In this document: positions 40,219 to 46,040 of the stretch, in pieces
How positions within the stretch are numbered: the stretch's first letter is position 1
Layout: each line of letters begins with the position of its first letter
Assembly (NCBI GenBank): GCA_024529925.1
Contig: JAFEUB010000778.1
Span: 62,001 to 126,000, forward strand
Source: Ophthalmolycus amberensis
Taxonomy: Eukaryota; Chordata; Actinopteri; Perciformes; Zoarcidae
DNA length: 64,000 nt
Reading direction: 5' to 3'
Position numbers and translations under genes: made by a program
The notes under the pieces: model-generated
The model's database searches: none
What the model was told of the DNA's origin: nothing
Seen by the model: only the letters and a program-made list of their open reading frames with translations

Positions 40219-41948
40219 TTGAGGGCAGTGGGGTGATCATAGTGGGGATCATTCTGTCTCTGCTGCTGCTCGCCATCCTCGGCAGCGTTCTCTACTTCCT
40301 GCATAAGAAGGGGAAGATCCCCTGTGGACGCTCAGGGAAACAGGAGATGTGAGTACCGTCTCTTCTAAATCTGATGATGACGTCTACAAGTATTATCTGT
40401 GTCTGATACTCTGTATAAGTTTGGCGTATCCCTCTTACATGCAACCAAAATAATGAGGTCACATTTCACTACATTTCTGGTGCTCAAAAAGGATGCTGCT
40501 GCAGAAATGAATTCAAAACAAACGATCCTAAGAAAAGCTTAAACCTGGGTATAGTAACAGTGTAAACCAATATCACATTTTGAACTTGTGTGAAGTTTGT
40601 AATGATACCCAGTCCCTCTGCAGTTACCTGTTTTGGTCAAATTCCACATAAGCCAACCGTCCTTTCTGTCAGCAGCACCAAAGAGAAGACCACCAAAGAT
40701 GACATTGTCGTGGAGATGACGACCAACACAAAGAACGAGGAAACTGTCCTCCTAAAGGCCGTCAACGGAGACAAAAAGGGCCCGAATGACCAGGTAACTG
40801 TTGTGCAGGGATGAATGTGAAGTTCATTGTTACAACGTGTAAGACTCTAAGCTTAAAGTTTGCTCTGCGTAAGTTTATAAGTTGTGGAGCTAAAATGTAA
40901 GAGTTGTCCTGAGGGGAGGCGGTAGAGAAAAGCTCATGGAGAGTGAAAAAAAAAGCGTCATCACGGATGCGAGTCAGGAAATAGAGTTGGACATCCTGCT
41001 CTCTCTCTCTCTCTGTAACTTCACAGAAGCTGTTTTTAAATTTGGATATGTAAGGCGCATGTGGGGTAATAGCACTGGCTTTTGCATCATTTATTTAATG
41101 GATGTAAATGAACCGGCACCAGCTGCTAGCATGCAGAAAACAAATTCTGATGATATGGCGGATGTCTGTTGTGTTTGGGATTTTAAGGGATACTCCCATG
41201 TTTTTTAGTATTTTCTCCAGTGCTGTAATGCAGTTTGCTTGTCAGTTAAACGTGATTAATACGGCTGTTGTTAGCAGCTTTAATATGTGACTCGCAGAAG
41301 CATGAAAGGAGCCATTGTTTGGTTGTTGTGCATCATAACAATACATGTAGTGTGTCATGTTGCTTCTATAAAAACACAAAAAGTCATTGTGTGTAGAAAT
41401 TCTATGTGCGTTTATCTCTTTTTCCTGATGGCATAATGTGTTGGTAACATCTGGAAAGCGTTCTCCGCGCCTCCATGACATTGTCGAGTAGATTAGTTTA
41501 AATCCTTGCGTTCTGGCATTAGCAAAAACAAATCCCTCTCCGCCTCCAAAACTCTGCTGCTCGGATAAGAAACATAAGCACATTTTACTGATCCCTGGCT
41601 ACCTGTTGCTGTTAGAATTTATTTTAAGATATTGATTGCTTACAAAGCCCTGAGAGGCCTTGTCTGTCTGGTAAATATGAAGCTAAAGCCAACTAACTTG
41701 GCTCAGCACAAAGACTGGTAACAGCTAGCCTGACTCTGTCAGAAAAAGAAAGAAAATACACCGACGAGCACCTCGACAGATTAAACGTGTTACACGACGT
41801 AACGCAAGCTTTAGAGGTGCTGGTAGGTGGATTATGTTACCTTTTAATAAACAGGAGTTTCCCTGTAACTGCCGATCACAGCTCATTAGTCATGCGTTGT
41901 GTGTGTGTGTGTGTGTAACACTGCTGTCCTCCTCTGTCCCTCCAGTAA
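1263..41948 (+). CDS. mcam: Melanoma cell adhesion molecule (MCAM/CD146), 16 coding exons
   Basis: Single-pass Ig-superfamily adhesion receptor of endothelial and other cells. Exons join in frame to about 620 residues (human about 646): 1263-1326, 28742-28875, 30495-30723, 30845-30915, 31043-31130, 31631-31810, 32751-32878, 34183-34330, 34617-34732, 35045-35186, 35816-35946, 36364-36505, 37726-37761, 40219-40348, 40673-40793, stop 41946-41948. Seen: a signal peptide; five Ig domains each with a Cys pair; a membrane helix at about 542-564; then HKKGKIPCGRSGKQE, nearly identical to the human juxtamembrane KKGK (ERM-binding) segment; and an acidic dileucine EETVLL. The third Ig domain lacks the usual Trp, as in human. 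NxS/T sites include NHS, NIT, NLS and NAS. The ATG has a good context (A at -3, G at +4). A duplicate-specific suffix (mcama/mcamb) cannot be assigned here. The weakest links are exon 1, 27 kb away, and the last exon. Confidence 0.93.
2825..3060. repeat. Degenerate dispersed repeat with ATTAATCGACTAATTG-type ends
   Basis: Contains several ATTAATCG/CTAATTG/CAATTAG words like the fuller copy at 19715-19985, but is strongly decayed. Limits are approximate. Confidence 0.35.
5585..5735. repeat. Fragment of the ATTAATC-ended dispersed repeat
   Basis: The stretch with CTCAAATGTGAGAATTTGCTG followed by an AAATATCTTTG motif matches the middle of the family seen more fully at 19715-19985. Truncated at both ends. 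Confidence 0.4.
9400..9535. repeat. Dispersed repeat fragment (GCCTCAAGTGGCCAT type)
   Basis: Carries the words GCCTCAAGTGGCCATCTGAG and TTGGCACTTCCGCTTTGG, which I recognise as part of a high-copy repeat in spiny-rayed fish genomes. No coding capacity. Confidence 0.4.
9540..9615 (-). repeat. Partial TTAA-ended MITE copy
   Basis: Read on the minus strand it begins TTAAAGGGATATTTTAACAT and continues with a GGGAAATA word and, further in, the AAGCTAAGCTAACCAGC motif. This is the same family as the copies at 34423-34565 and 41668-41795. It is truncated internally. Confidence 0.4.
10905..11090. repeat. Two nested dispersed-repeat fragments
   Basis: The first part (GAGGCAGCGGTGGACCAGCA) matches the interior of the MITE at 47897-48354. 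The second part (CCAATAGTTGAGATAT, then GAGCCACACTGCTAGCATGG) matches the fragments at 25945-26095 and 34835-34965. Confidence 0.45.
13572..13690. repeat. 5' part of the ATTAATC-ended dispersed repeat
   Basis: Starts at GAGCTGCAACAACTTATGAA and contains TTTGATAATCGGTTAATTG, matching the expected terminal region of the family. The remainder is lost. Confidence 0.45.
15601..15914. mobile_element. 314-bp TTAA-bounded non-autonomous element
   Basis: Both borders are TTAA. The left end reads TTAAAGGAGTAATTAAC and the right end, reverse-complemented, TTAAAGGATATGTCC, so the outer 8 bases match (TTAAAGGA). No coding capacity. TTAA borders are typical of piggyBac-type insertion; that assignment is inference. 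Confidence 0.45.
18245..18274. repeat. (AC)n microsatellite
   Basis: Alternating A and C run in mcam intron 1. Confidence 0.9.
19715..19985 (+). repeat. Fullest copy of the ATTAATC/CAATCG dispersed repeat
   Basis: About 270 bases running from CAATCGACAGTAAAAG through TTTTGATGATCGATTACTC, AAGCAATTTGAAGA and CAATCGGCAGGTTGATTGA. The order of words matches a high-copy non-autonomous repeat of spiny-rayed fish. Ends are AT-rich and roughly inverted. No open frame. Confidence 0.5.
20703..20727. repeat. (TG)n microsatellite
   Basis: Alternating T and G run in mcam intron 1, with one T expansion at its 3' end. Confidence 0.9.
21791..22271. mobile_element. 481-bp element with inverted terminal repeats
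   Basis: The left end CAACACATTCTCACTCCCAA and the reverse complement of the right end CAACCCGTTCTCACTCCAAA match over about 32 bases with a few differences, both reaching a CAAATAC word. The inside has no long open frame. This fits a MITE; the internal words are familiar from other fish genomes. The mobilising transposase family is unknown. Confidence 0.5.
25945..26095. repeat. Dispersed repeat fragment (GAGATAT / GAGCCATGCTG type)
   Basis: Contains AAATCCGTCCAATG, AGTCTGGACCAAA and AGAGCCGCGCTGCTCGCATG in the same order as the copy at 34835-34965. Confidence 0.45.
28742..28875 (+). CDS. mcam: mcam exon 2: first half of Ig domain 1
   Basis: Acceptor TTTTCAG|CG, donor GTG|GTGAGT. Encodes the start of mature Mcam (AWAKVELTMHEAVEV), with the B-strand Cys in AQIPCQYS and the C-strand Trp in MIQWFV. 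Ends in phase 0. Confidence 0.92.
28876..30494 (+). other. mcam intron 2
   Basis: AT-rich, GTGAGT to CCCGCAG. Short ATT/TTA-rich tracts near 29500-29590. Nothing coding recognised. Confidence 0.7.
30495..30723 (+). CDS. mcam: mcam exon 3: second half of Ig domain 1
   Basis: Encodes RAAGNSARMRIFYGDGSQQV onward to EFFCQVNGL and LRVFG. It has the DVQLYDEREFFC block typical of an F strand and its Cys. Of the three overlapping AGs at the acceptor, only the first (exon from 30495) is used here; using the second would read into a stop within four codons. Confidence 0.92.
30845..30915 (+). CDS. mcam: mcam exon 4: start of Ig domain 2
   Basis: 71-base exon, acceptor GATTCAG, donor AAG|GTGAGT. Encodes APPEAPVIEGVLTGISMTNE and VPSK, the linker and A strand of the second Ig domain. 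Joins in phase (1 in, 0 out). Confidence 0.9.
31043..31130 (+). CDS. mcam: mcam exon 5: Ig domain 2, B to C strands
   Basis: Encodes VASCEARNGFPKPNITWYRD with the domain Cys, the Trp and an NIT glycosylation site. Human has the similar NGYPIPQVIWYKNG. Donor GGAA|GTAAGT. Confidence 0.93.
31131..31630 (+). other. mcam intron 5
   Basis: 500 bases, GTAAGT to TTGTCCAG. A short (TA)n run lies near 31528-31541. No gene seen. Confidence 0.7.
31631..31810 (+). CDS. mcam: mcam exon 6: second half of Ig domain 2
   Basis: Encodes LEYKVLKEDKDARFSCEVSF, which parallels human LKAQLVKEDKDAQFYCELNY, and ends SINITVH with an N-glycosylation site. Donor CACT|GTGAGT, phase 1. Confidence 0.94.
31811..32750 (+). 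other. mcam intron 6, containing a MITE
   Basis: GTGAGT to TGTGTCCAG. Most of it is the TTAA-bounded element at 32051-32545. The acceptor is preceded by a short TG-rich stretch (32729-32746). Confidence 0.7.
32051..32545. mobile_element. 495-bp TTAA-bounded non-autonomous element
   Basis: Left end TTAAAGGAATAGTTCA; right end, reverse-complemented, TTTAAAGGAGTATTTCAG. Both borders carry TTAA and the terminal 14-16 bases agree apart from a few substitutions. No transposase frame. The same terminal consensus occurs at 47897-48354. piggyBac-like mobilisation is inferred only from the TTAA. Confidence 0.5.
32751..32878 (+). CDS. mcam: mcam exon 7: first half of Ig domain 3
   Basis: Encodes TMVELWKESPQGLVKEGDTV and then ELRCQGDGNPLPSFIFN. 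The human equivalent is KVWLEVEPVGMLKEGDRVEI. The C-strand Trp is replaced by Phe/Ile (PSFIF), as the human domain also lacks it. Donor CAA|GTAAGA. Confidence 0.93.
32879..34182 (+). other. mcam intron 7
   Basis: 1304 bases, GTAAGA to TTGTTGCAG. Open frames inside (such as 33552-33899) have no recognisable protein and no splice context. AT-rich in the middle. Confidence 0.7.
34183..34330 (+). CDS. mcam: mcam exon 8: second half of Ig domain 3
   Basis: Encodes ELDVDLESNHSDVLMLSPVS, then RKDSGIYQCLPVD with the F-strand Cys, ending MQLTVH. N-glycosylation site NHS. Human has ARKEHSGRYECQGLDLD. Confidence 0.93.
34423..34565 (-). repeat. Partial TTAA-ended MITE in mcam intron 8
   Basis: On the minus strand it starts TTAAAGGAATCATTCTTATG and contains TGCTTAGCTTAGCATAAAGA, diagnostic of a fish MITE family. 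The far end is not clear. Confidence 0.45.
34617..34732 (+). CDS. mcam: mcam exon 9: first half of Ig domain 4
   Basis: Encodes LDPAVVVPKDSEFMLKGEDL, then TATCNALSSLKTATVWYK with Cys and Trp. Acceptor GTTCAG|AC, donor AAG|GTACGT. Confidence 0.93.
34835..34965. repeat. Dispersed repeat fragment in mcam intron 9
   Basis: Contains ATGGAAATCCATCTAATGG, GCTGAGATATTGTATTCTG and CATGGAGCCACAG, the same word order as the copy at 25945-26095. Confidence 0.45.
35002..35039. repeat. (TG)n tract abutting the mcam intron 9 acceptor
   Basis: About 18 TG units with one TGC interruption run to within five bases of the splice AG (35043-35044), where a pyrimidine tract would be expected. Confidence 0.9.
35045..35186 (+). 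CDS. mcam: mcam exon 10: second half of Ig domain 4
   Basis: Encodes DGKQVGKGNTLHLKDAAYET, then TGEYICEVTVPSLPALH. This parallels human GGGYRCVASVPSIPGLN. The acceptor is TGAGTAG, preceded only by (TG)n. Donor CAAG|GTCAGT. Confidence 0.93.
35187..35815 (+). other. mcam intron 10
   Basis: GTCAGT to TGTGTAG. No gene seen. The acceptor region is (GT)n from 35794 to 35813 with no pyrimidine tract. Confidence 0.8.
35816..35946 (+). CDS. mcam: mcam exon 11: first half of Ig domain 5
   Basis: Encodes GGPQVVGEEQEVQLEEATGR, then MVNLSCEAQGHPLPSISWNI. Human has MVLNLSCEASGHPRPTISWNV, so the match is close. Cys, Trp and an NLS glycosylation site are present. Confidence 0.95.
35947..36363 (+). other. 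mcam intron 11
   Basis: 417 bases. (TG)n at 36327-36355 followed by CTCCACAG. Nothing else recognised. Confidence 0.8.
36364..36505 (+). CDS. mcam: mcam exon 12: second half of Ig domain 5
   Basis: Encodes NWHEVVSKANEHMTHSVVSV, then SDISAQCNASNDMGTEVKAF. Human has ELLETGVECTASNDLGKNTS. F-strand Cys and an NAS site are present. Confidence 0.94.
36506..37725 (+). other. mcam intron 12
   Basis: 1220 bases, GTAAGA to TTCACAG. (TG)n at 37658-37684, about 40 bases before the acceptor. No gene seen. Confidence 0.75.
37726..37761 (+). CDS. mcam: mcam exon 13: stalk mini-exon
   Basis: A 36-base exon encoding IPRVTSASPVYP and the first base of the next codon. It is Ser/Thr/Pro-rich, like the much longer human stalk. 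Phase 1 in and out. It would be easy to miss or skip; skipping keeps frame. Support is splice sites plus phase plus position. Confidence 0.7.
37762..40218 (+). other. mcam intron 13
   Basis: 2457 bases ending in a (TG)n tract at 40176-40216 immediately before AG. Contains the repeat at 38690-39075 and a short (TA)n run near 38340-38360. No gene seen. Confidence 0.75.
38690..39075. repeat. Composite dispersed repeat in mcam intron 13
   Basis: Contains ACCAGCAGGGGCGCGACTCC, then a TAGATCTCTATGAGAAGA word, then ACCAATGAGTGACGTCATAG and ACGTCCACTTCTAATATACA. These words are characteristic of high-copy repeats in spiny-rayed fish. The 97-codon open frame at 38587-38880 overlaps it and is not a gene. 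Confidence 0.45.
40219..40348 (+). CDS. mcam: mcam exon 14: transmembrane segment and juxtamembrane tail
   Basis: Encodes VEGSGVIIVGIILSLLLLAI, LGSVLYFL, then HKKGKIPCGRSGKQE. Human has GAVLYFLYKKGKLPCRRSGK, the strongest single piece of evidence that this gene is MCAM. KKGK is the reported ERM-binding motif. Donor AT|GTGAGT, phase 2. Confidence 0.97.
40673..40793 (+). CDS. mcam: mcam exon 15: cytoplasmic tail
   Basis: Encodes STKEKTTKDDIVVEMTTNTK, then NEETVLLKAVNGDKKGPNDQ. The EETVLL dileucine corresponds to human EEMGLLQG, reported to give basolateral targeting. The acceptor is a tandem CAGCAG, so an isoform one Ser shorter (exon from 40676) is possible. The donor CAG|GTAACT is weaker; read-through would add VTVVQG and stop at 40814. 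Confidence 0.9.
41590..41663 (+). mobile_element. LINE reverse-transcriptase C-terminal fragment
   Basis: Translates without stop as DPWLPVAVRIYFKILIAYKA followed by LRGL. This resembles the conserved WLPV.xRIxFKILxLxYKAL segment near the C-terminus of Rex1/L2-like LINE polymerases. Only about 75 bases survive. It lies in mcam intron 15. Confidence 0.6.
41668..41795 (+). repeat. Fragment of the AAGCTAAGCTAAC MITE family
   Basis: Contains AAATATGAAGCTAAAGCCAA, AAAGACTGGTAACAGCTAGC and CCTGACTCTGTC in the order seen in fish MITEs. Adjoins the LINE fragment. Confidence 0.4.
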
Positions 41949-42723
41949 AGTCCCTGACGGTTCAGCAGTGATGTTGTGCAGCAGGAGGCAGCACAAATGA
42001 AGCCAGCAGTCAGTGTGTGTGTGACGCTCCCACTGATCTGAGGCCTGCAGGGTAACACCACCTCACAGTCCGGACATTCCCCCCCCCCCCATCATGCTTT
42101 TGTTCTCAGCAGTATTCAGTAGATTTACACACAACACACACACACACACACACACACATACACACGTATGTACAGATGTGCATTTTCTTTTGACTGAATG
42201 TTCGCTGACGTTCATTTGTTTTGTACTATTTCCTGAAACTGTGTTCAGCTCTTGGCTGTTGTTCAGCGTGTTTGTACGATGGTGTCTCGTGTGCATCGTC
42301 AACTTTTATTTTTTATTTTTATGAAAGTGTATATATTATATATATTTTGTTATTTAAGATATTTTGGCACTCAGATTTTCGTTTCATGTCGGCGTCTGGG
42401 TCATGTGCATGTTGATCCGTGTTCATGGCGTCCAGGTGAGTTTTTAGGATGGGACGTGATGTCAGAGACCAAACAGCTGCTCCTCTGAGGCAGCTCTTCA
42501 CTGATGGTTCACAGTCACCACTGAGAGAAGGTTCGCCAGTGTGTTTGCTTCGCTTCCATTTTTTAATTGGCACCAGTATTTCTCCAAAACATGACAAACA
42601 CTGAGGTCTTTCCCCCCGGAGTCACTTGGAACGCAGGATAATCATAATAATATCTATGAAAACTGTTAATCAGACACACTGGCAGCCTTCTTTTGCAAAC
42701 TGCTGTCAAGCACTTGTACTGTT

Positions 42724-42731
42724 TGTAAATA
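42724..42731 (+). promoter_or_regulatory. Pumilio-type element in mcam 3' UTR
   Basis: TGTAAATA fits UGUANAUA. A second identical copy lies at 44047-44054. Function is inferred from motif only. Confidence 0.35.
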
Positions 42732-44046
42732 CGTGGTAGTGTACAGACCTGCTAGTGGTGGAGTGGACTTGGGCTGTAACTGATGGTGAAAAGGTCAAAG
42801 GTTAGAGATCTGCTGTGCCTGTTTTTTGAGAATGCATCATACACTGAGTTTGTTTTGTTTCTTTGGTTTGCTCTGTGTGTTTTCTGTGTGTTTCCACTGA
42901 GAGCTCGTTGGGCCTGAAGAAGTGTTGTCGCGTTGGTGCGTGTTTCATGTGTTTACTACAGATAACTCTTACAGTACTGCTGACCGTTCTGCAAAGCAGG
43001 CCGCACGCTTTGAGCTGTTGGACCTTCCGGGCAGCCCAACGTTTTTGTCCAGTTTGAGAATCAACTGGCAGACACTTAGAACTTGCTTTGCTTAGATCCT
43101 CCATCACAAGGAACAGTCAGTTTTATTCCATCCATGGGTAAGTCTGCTCTGCATGATACATGATACTATCATGAATCTTTAACAGTAAAAGTAGACATGG
43201 ACGTTCCTCTCTGTGATGGGTTGCTGAACTTATTCAGCAAGTTTCAAGGTGTTCTTTAAACTCGTGATCTGAATGTGAAGCTGTGGAAGCTATAAATCTA
43301 TCTGCAGCTCTCCCAAGTTTCTCATGTATTATCATGACATTCAAGGTTTTCGTTTGGAAAAAGGAGTTGTTTATCGCTTATTGTTGTTTTGAAGGTGTTT
43401 CCAGAATCCTTAAAAACTCTTCTAAACATCAAGATCAACAACATATTCCATTCTATCACCTTATTCTTCATCTTATGTGTTTTGTTGTTGTTGTCCTGCA
43501 ACAAGTCCCGTACCGTACTCGCTACTCCTCCTGGGGTCCACACACAAAGAAAAACATAAATCATTTTAAATAACTCAACATATAAAAAGGTACACAATAG
43601 AACATTAAAAGCAAACAAAATAGAAGTAAAAATAAAAACGATTTCAAAACACAAGTTATATATAATTAAGATTCATGCTATTTTCATACACAATAGGTTT
43701 ATTATTTTTTTGGCGTTGTACAAATTAAGCAACGCAATATGTCATTTTCGGATGCTTTTTTGGGTGAAAAAGGATTGCATCTTGTAAACAGTGGTTAAAA
43801 ACATTTTATATTTTAGCCAGAGGGGGAAAAAAGAGTTTGGAAATTGTTGAAATACTTTCTGAGCAGCAGTGAGTGTTTTAAAGATCATCAGGGATTTATT
43901 ACTCAGCCAAATGGATATTTGAATGTCATGATAACGGATGAGAGGCACAAACTGGAGGTAATCTACAGTAAAATGATCGCTCTGCCTGATTTATAGTAAA
44001 TCATCTGAGACATGCAACACTGGAATGCGTCTGCAGTGGCCCCTGT

Positions 44047-44054
44047 TGTAAATA
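44047..44054 (+). promoter_or_regulatory. Second Pumilio-type element in mcam 3' UTR
   Basis: TGTAAATA in an AT-rich context about 500 bases before the polyadenylation signal. Confidence 0.35.
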
Positions 44055-44546
44055 TGATGTACTGATTGCTCACTATGTAGGTTTTTTTTGTGGAGAGACA
44101 TTTTGTTGCAGCGTGCTACATTTTGCCCAGATGACTTGCAACGTCAACAAAGTAAAGATGTTTTCTGGTTTCTTTTTTTCCCCCACTGAGTTGAGGTGTT
44201 GAAGTTGTAGAAGTGTCTGGGAACAGGAAGTCCTCAGGCAAGAAGTGTGCAGTGCGATGCGGTCGTTGTAGTTTAGAGAAGCTGCACGAAGCCACAACAC
44301 CAACCGTCTGCGGTGTGCAGTCAAACATTCGGGATTAGATCCGTAAATCTGCACCTCGTCTTTTCAGTTTAATACAACTTTAAACACAACATTTTTGGGA
44401 TTTTTCAACCAAGGGAAAACATTAGAAACTGAACATTGCAATTATGTTTTCTTTTCCTAAATGTGTGTAAATTAAATACTGTACATGTGATTATTTGATG
44501 CTTGCAGTTTTCTTTTTTAAATATTTTTTGCAAGAAAATAATGCCA

Positions 44547-44552
44547 AATAAA
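44547..44552 (+). terminator. mcam: Likely mcam polyadenylation signal
   Basis: Canonical AATAAA, followed 20-45 bases later by a T/GT-rich stretch (CTGTTTTGTATCGTTGTTTT), the expected arrangement. The resulting last exon would be about 2.6 kb. Confidence 0.6.
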
Positions 44553-44904
44553 AAGGTTTCATTTAAAGAGAGACTGTTTTGTATCGTTGTTTTTCCAGAG
44601 GAATGAAAGGGTACTTTTCAAAATGAACCACAACAATAGTGAGTTCAGTGTGCTCCATGTTGGCGCTGCACGAGACGGGAAGGAGCGCCGCCTCCAGACC
44701 GCTGTCAGCGCGAGCTGGAAACGACTCCAACAGTAGCTCAGATTTCCAGCTGGAGTCTGGAGGGACAGAAAACAGCTCACATCTGCAACCAATTCAAGTG
44801 CCCCCGAGCTGCAAAACCAATCAGCTGGTCTCCATTCATTTAGTGTAAAGCGGAGAACTTTCAAACAATACTAACAAGCCAAAGTGATGAAACTACTTCT
44901 TGCT

Positions 44905-44995
44905 TTTATTTTGAAGCGCTCTACATTTACGCATACACGCCTTGGATGGGGATCGAACCGCCAAGCCTGCAATTAGTGGCCAACCTGCTTTACGT
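44905..44995 (-). mobile_element. Truncated tRNA-type SINE, reversed
   Basis: On the minus strand it reads AAAGCAGGTTGGCCACTAAT, then GGCGGTTCGATCCCCATCCA, which contains a GGTTCGATCCC B-box-like core. GTAAATGTAGAGCGCTTC follows, like the tail of fish SINEs. It is internally deleted. Not a functional tRNA gene: no complete cloverleaf. Confidence 0.5.
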
Positions 44996-45004
44996 AGACA
45001 GCCT

Positions 45005-45300
45005 CTATATGTCATAGCCTTATAAATAGCTCTCTGAGGCACAGACAGCAGTGCTTAAGCTAAACTGATTTGCTGGAGTTTAGCAGGCATGCTGTTTTCC
45101 ACGTTCACCACTTTAAATGTACCCTGTTAGCATGCTAACGTGTGCTAATTAGCACTAACAAAGTACAGCTGAGGCTGAAATGTCAGTTTACCAGGAATTT
45201 TGTCATAAACCAGAGTATTGGACAAATGAACATTTTGATCTGAAGTTGGCGTTGGATGAAAAGCCAGAGGATCACAAAAGTTATCCATCAACTTGTTTTA
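45005..45300 (-). repeat. Dispersed repeat rich in TTAGCATGCTAAC
   Basis: Reversed copy containing GGCACAGACAGCAGTGCTTA, CTGTTAGCATGCTAACGTGT, TACAGCTGAGGCTGAAATGTC and a GATGAAAAGCCAGAGGATCA word. The order matches a common spiny-rayed fish repeat. Confidence 0.5.
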
Positions 45301-46001
45301 CTATTAAAAATGAACATGATTAATTAATAAACTGAGAAAACTAAGCGTCCAAGACATGTATCGAATAATATCTAAATATAGATAATTTGGCAGACAAACT
45401 GATATCTTATAATGAGATATAAGTTTACGTCTCAGTTAAGTGTTTAGTTTTATGGATTTTGTGCAGTGAGTTCCTCTGAGACCTAAAACAGCCTGTAGTG
45501 ATTACGGACAAACCACACACATCAGATGTTAAAGAAAATACTGTTTAATTAAAAATCTTAATGGCTTAGGCATGAAAACATGGCAACACAACAAATGCTG
45601 AGGATATTAAAAAGACAATAAATAAAATCATATTTACAAAGGAAACAAATGAAGACAACTTTTTAGTCGGCAAGTTCTTGTTGAAAATGTTAGTTATCAT
45701 GATGACGCCACACATCACTGTTGAGTTGACCAGTGACTCGGAGGGAAAGTGAGACAGTGATTCAACAGAAGTGTATCCTCACAGCGGCACTTTCATGGTC
45801 CGGAGTTAGTCCCCGTTAGATCGAGTGAACACAAAGCTGACGACACATTCTCTGTAGATCAACGCGAGCCGAGGGGGCAGCATGCTGCTTTTGAGATGCT
45901 TTTGGTTTGGGGCAAAAATATTAAAGCTGCACGATTTCCGTGGGATCAACGAGACCGAAGCCTCAGATTCAACAAATCAATGTACAGTTTTTGCTCATTT
46001 G

Positions 46002-46040
46002 ACATACTGCCCATTTGTTTTACACCAATGGGCAGTATGT
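46002..46040. other. Perfect 14-bp inverted repeat (hairpin)
   Basis: ACATACTGCCCATT (46002-46015) and AATGGGCAGTATGT (46027-46040) are exact reverse complements around an 11-base loop. It lies downstream of cbl in the convergent zone. Confidence 0.8.

Larger units (their letters stand above)
40794..41945 (+). other. mcam intron 15
   Basis: GTAACT to CCCTCCAG. Holds the LINE and MITE fragments, a short (CT)n run at about 41000-41015, and (TG)n at 41896-41917, about 28 bases before the acceptor, then a good pyrimidine tract. Confidence 0.75.
41946..44570 (+). other. mcam: mcam exon 16: stop codon and 3' UTR
   Basis: Acceptor CCTCTGTCCCTCCAG is followed directly by TAA, in frame after exon 15, so the full-length protein ends GPNDQ. 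I searched by eye for a counterpart of the human terminal GEKYIDLRH between 40794 and 42400 and found none. The UTR contains a poly-C run (42079-42090), (CA)n (42132-42158), two UGUAAAUA Pumilio-type sites and AT-rich stretches. It ends near the AATAAA at 44547. Confidence 0.7.
44571..45530. other. Convergent zone between mcam and cbl
   Basis: Holds a GC-richer patch (44637-44860), a reversed SINE fragment (44905-44995) and a reversed dispersed repeat (45005-45300). No gene recognised. The cbl 3' end may or may not reach it. Confidence 0.5.

Noticed and set aside
40794..40814. Extension of the mcam tail by VTVVQG
   Set aside because: Reads through a GT donor into intron 15; possible only as an intron-retention product.
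44925..44985. Possible tRNA gene on the minus strand
   Set aside because: Only a B-box-like core is present, with no acceptor stem or full cloverleaf; it fits a truncated SINE.
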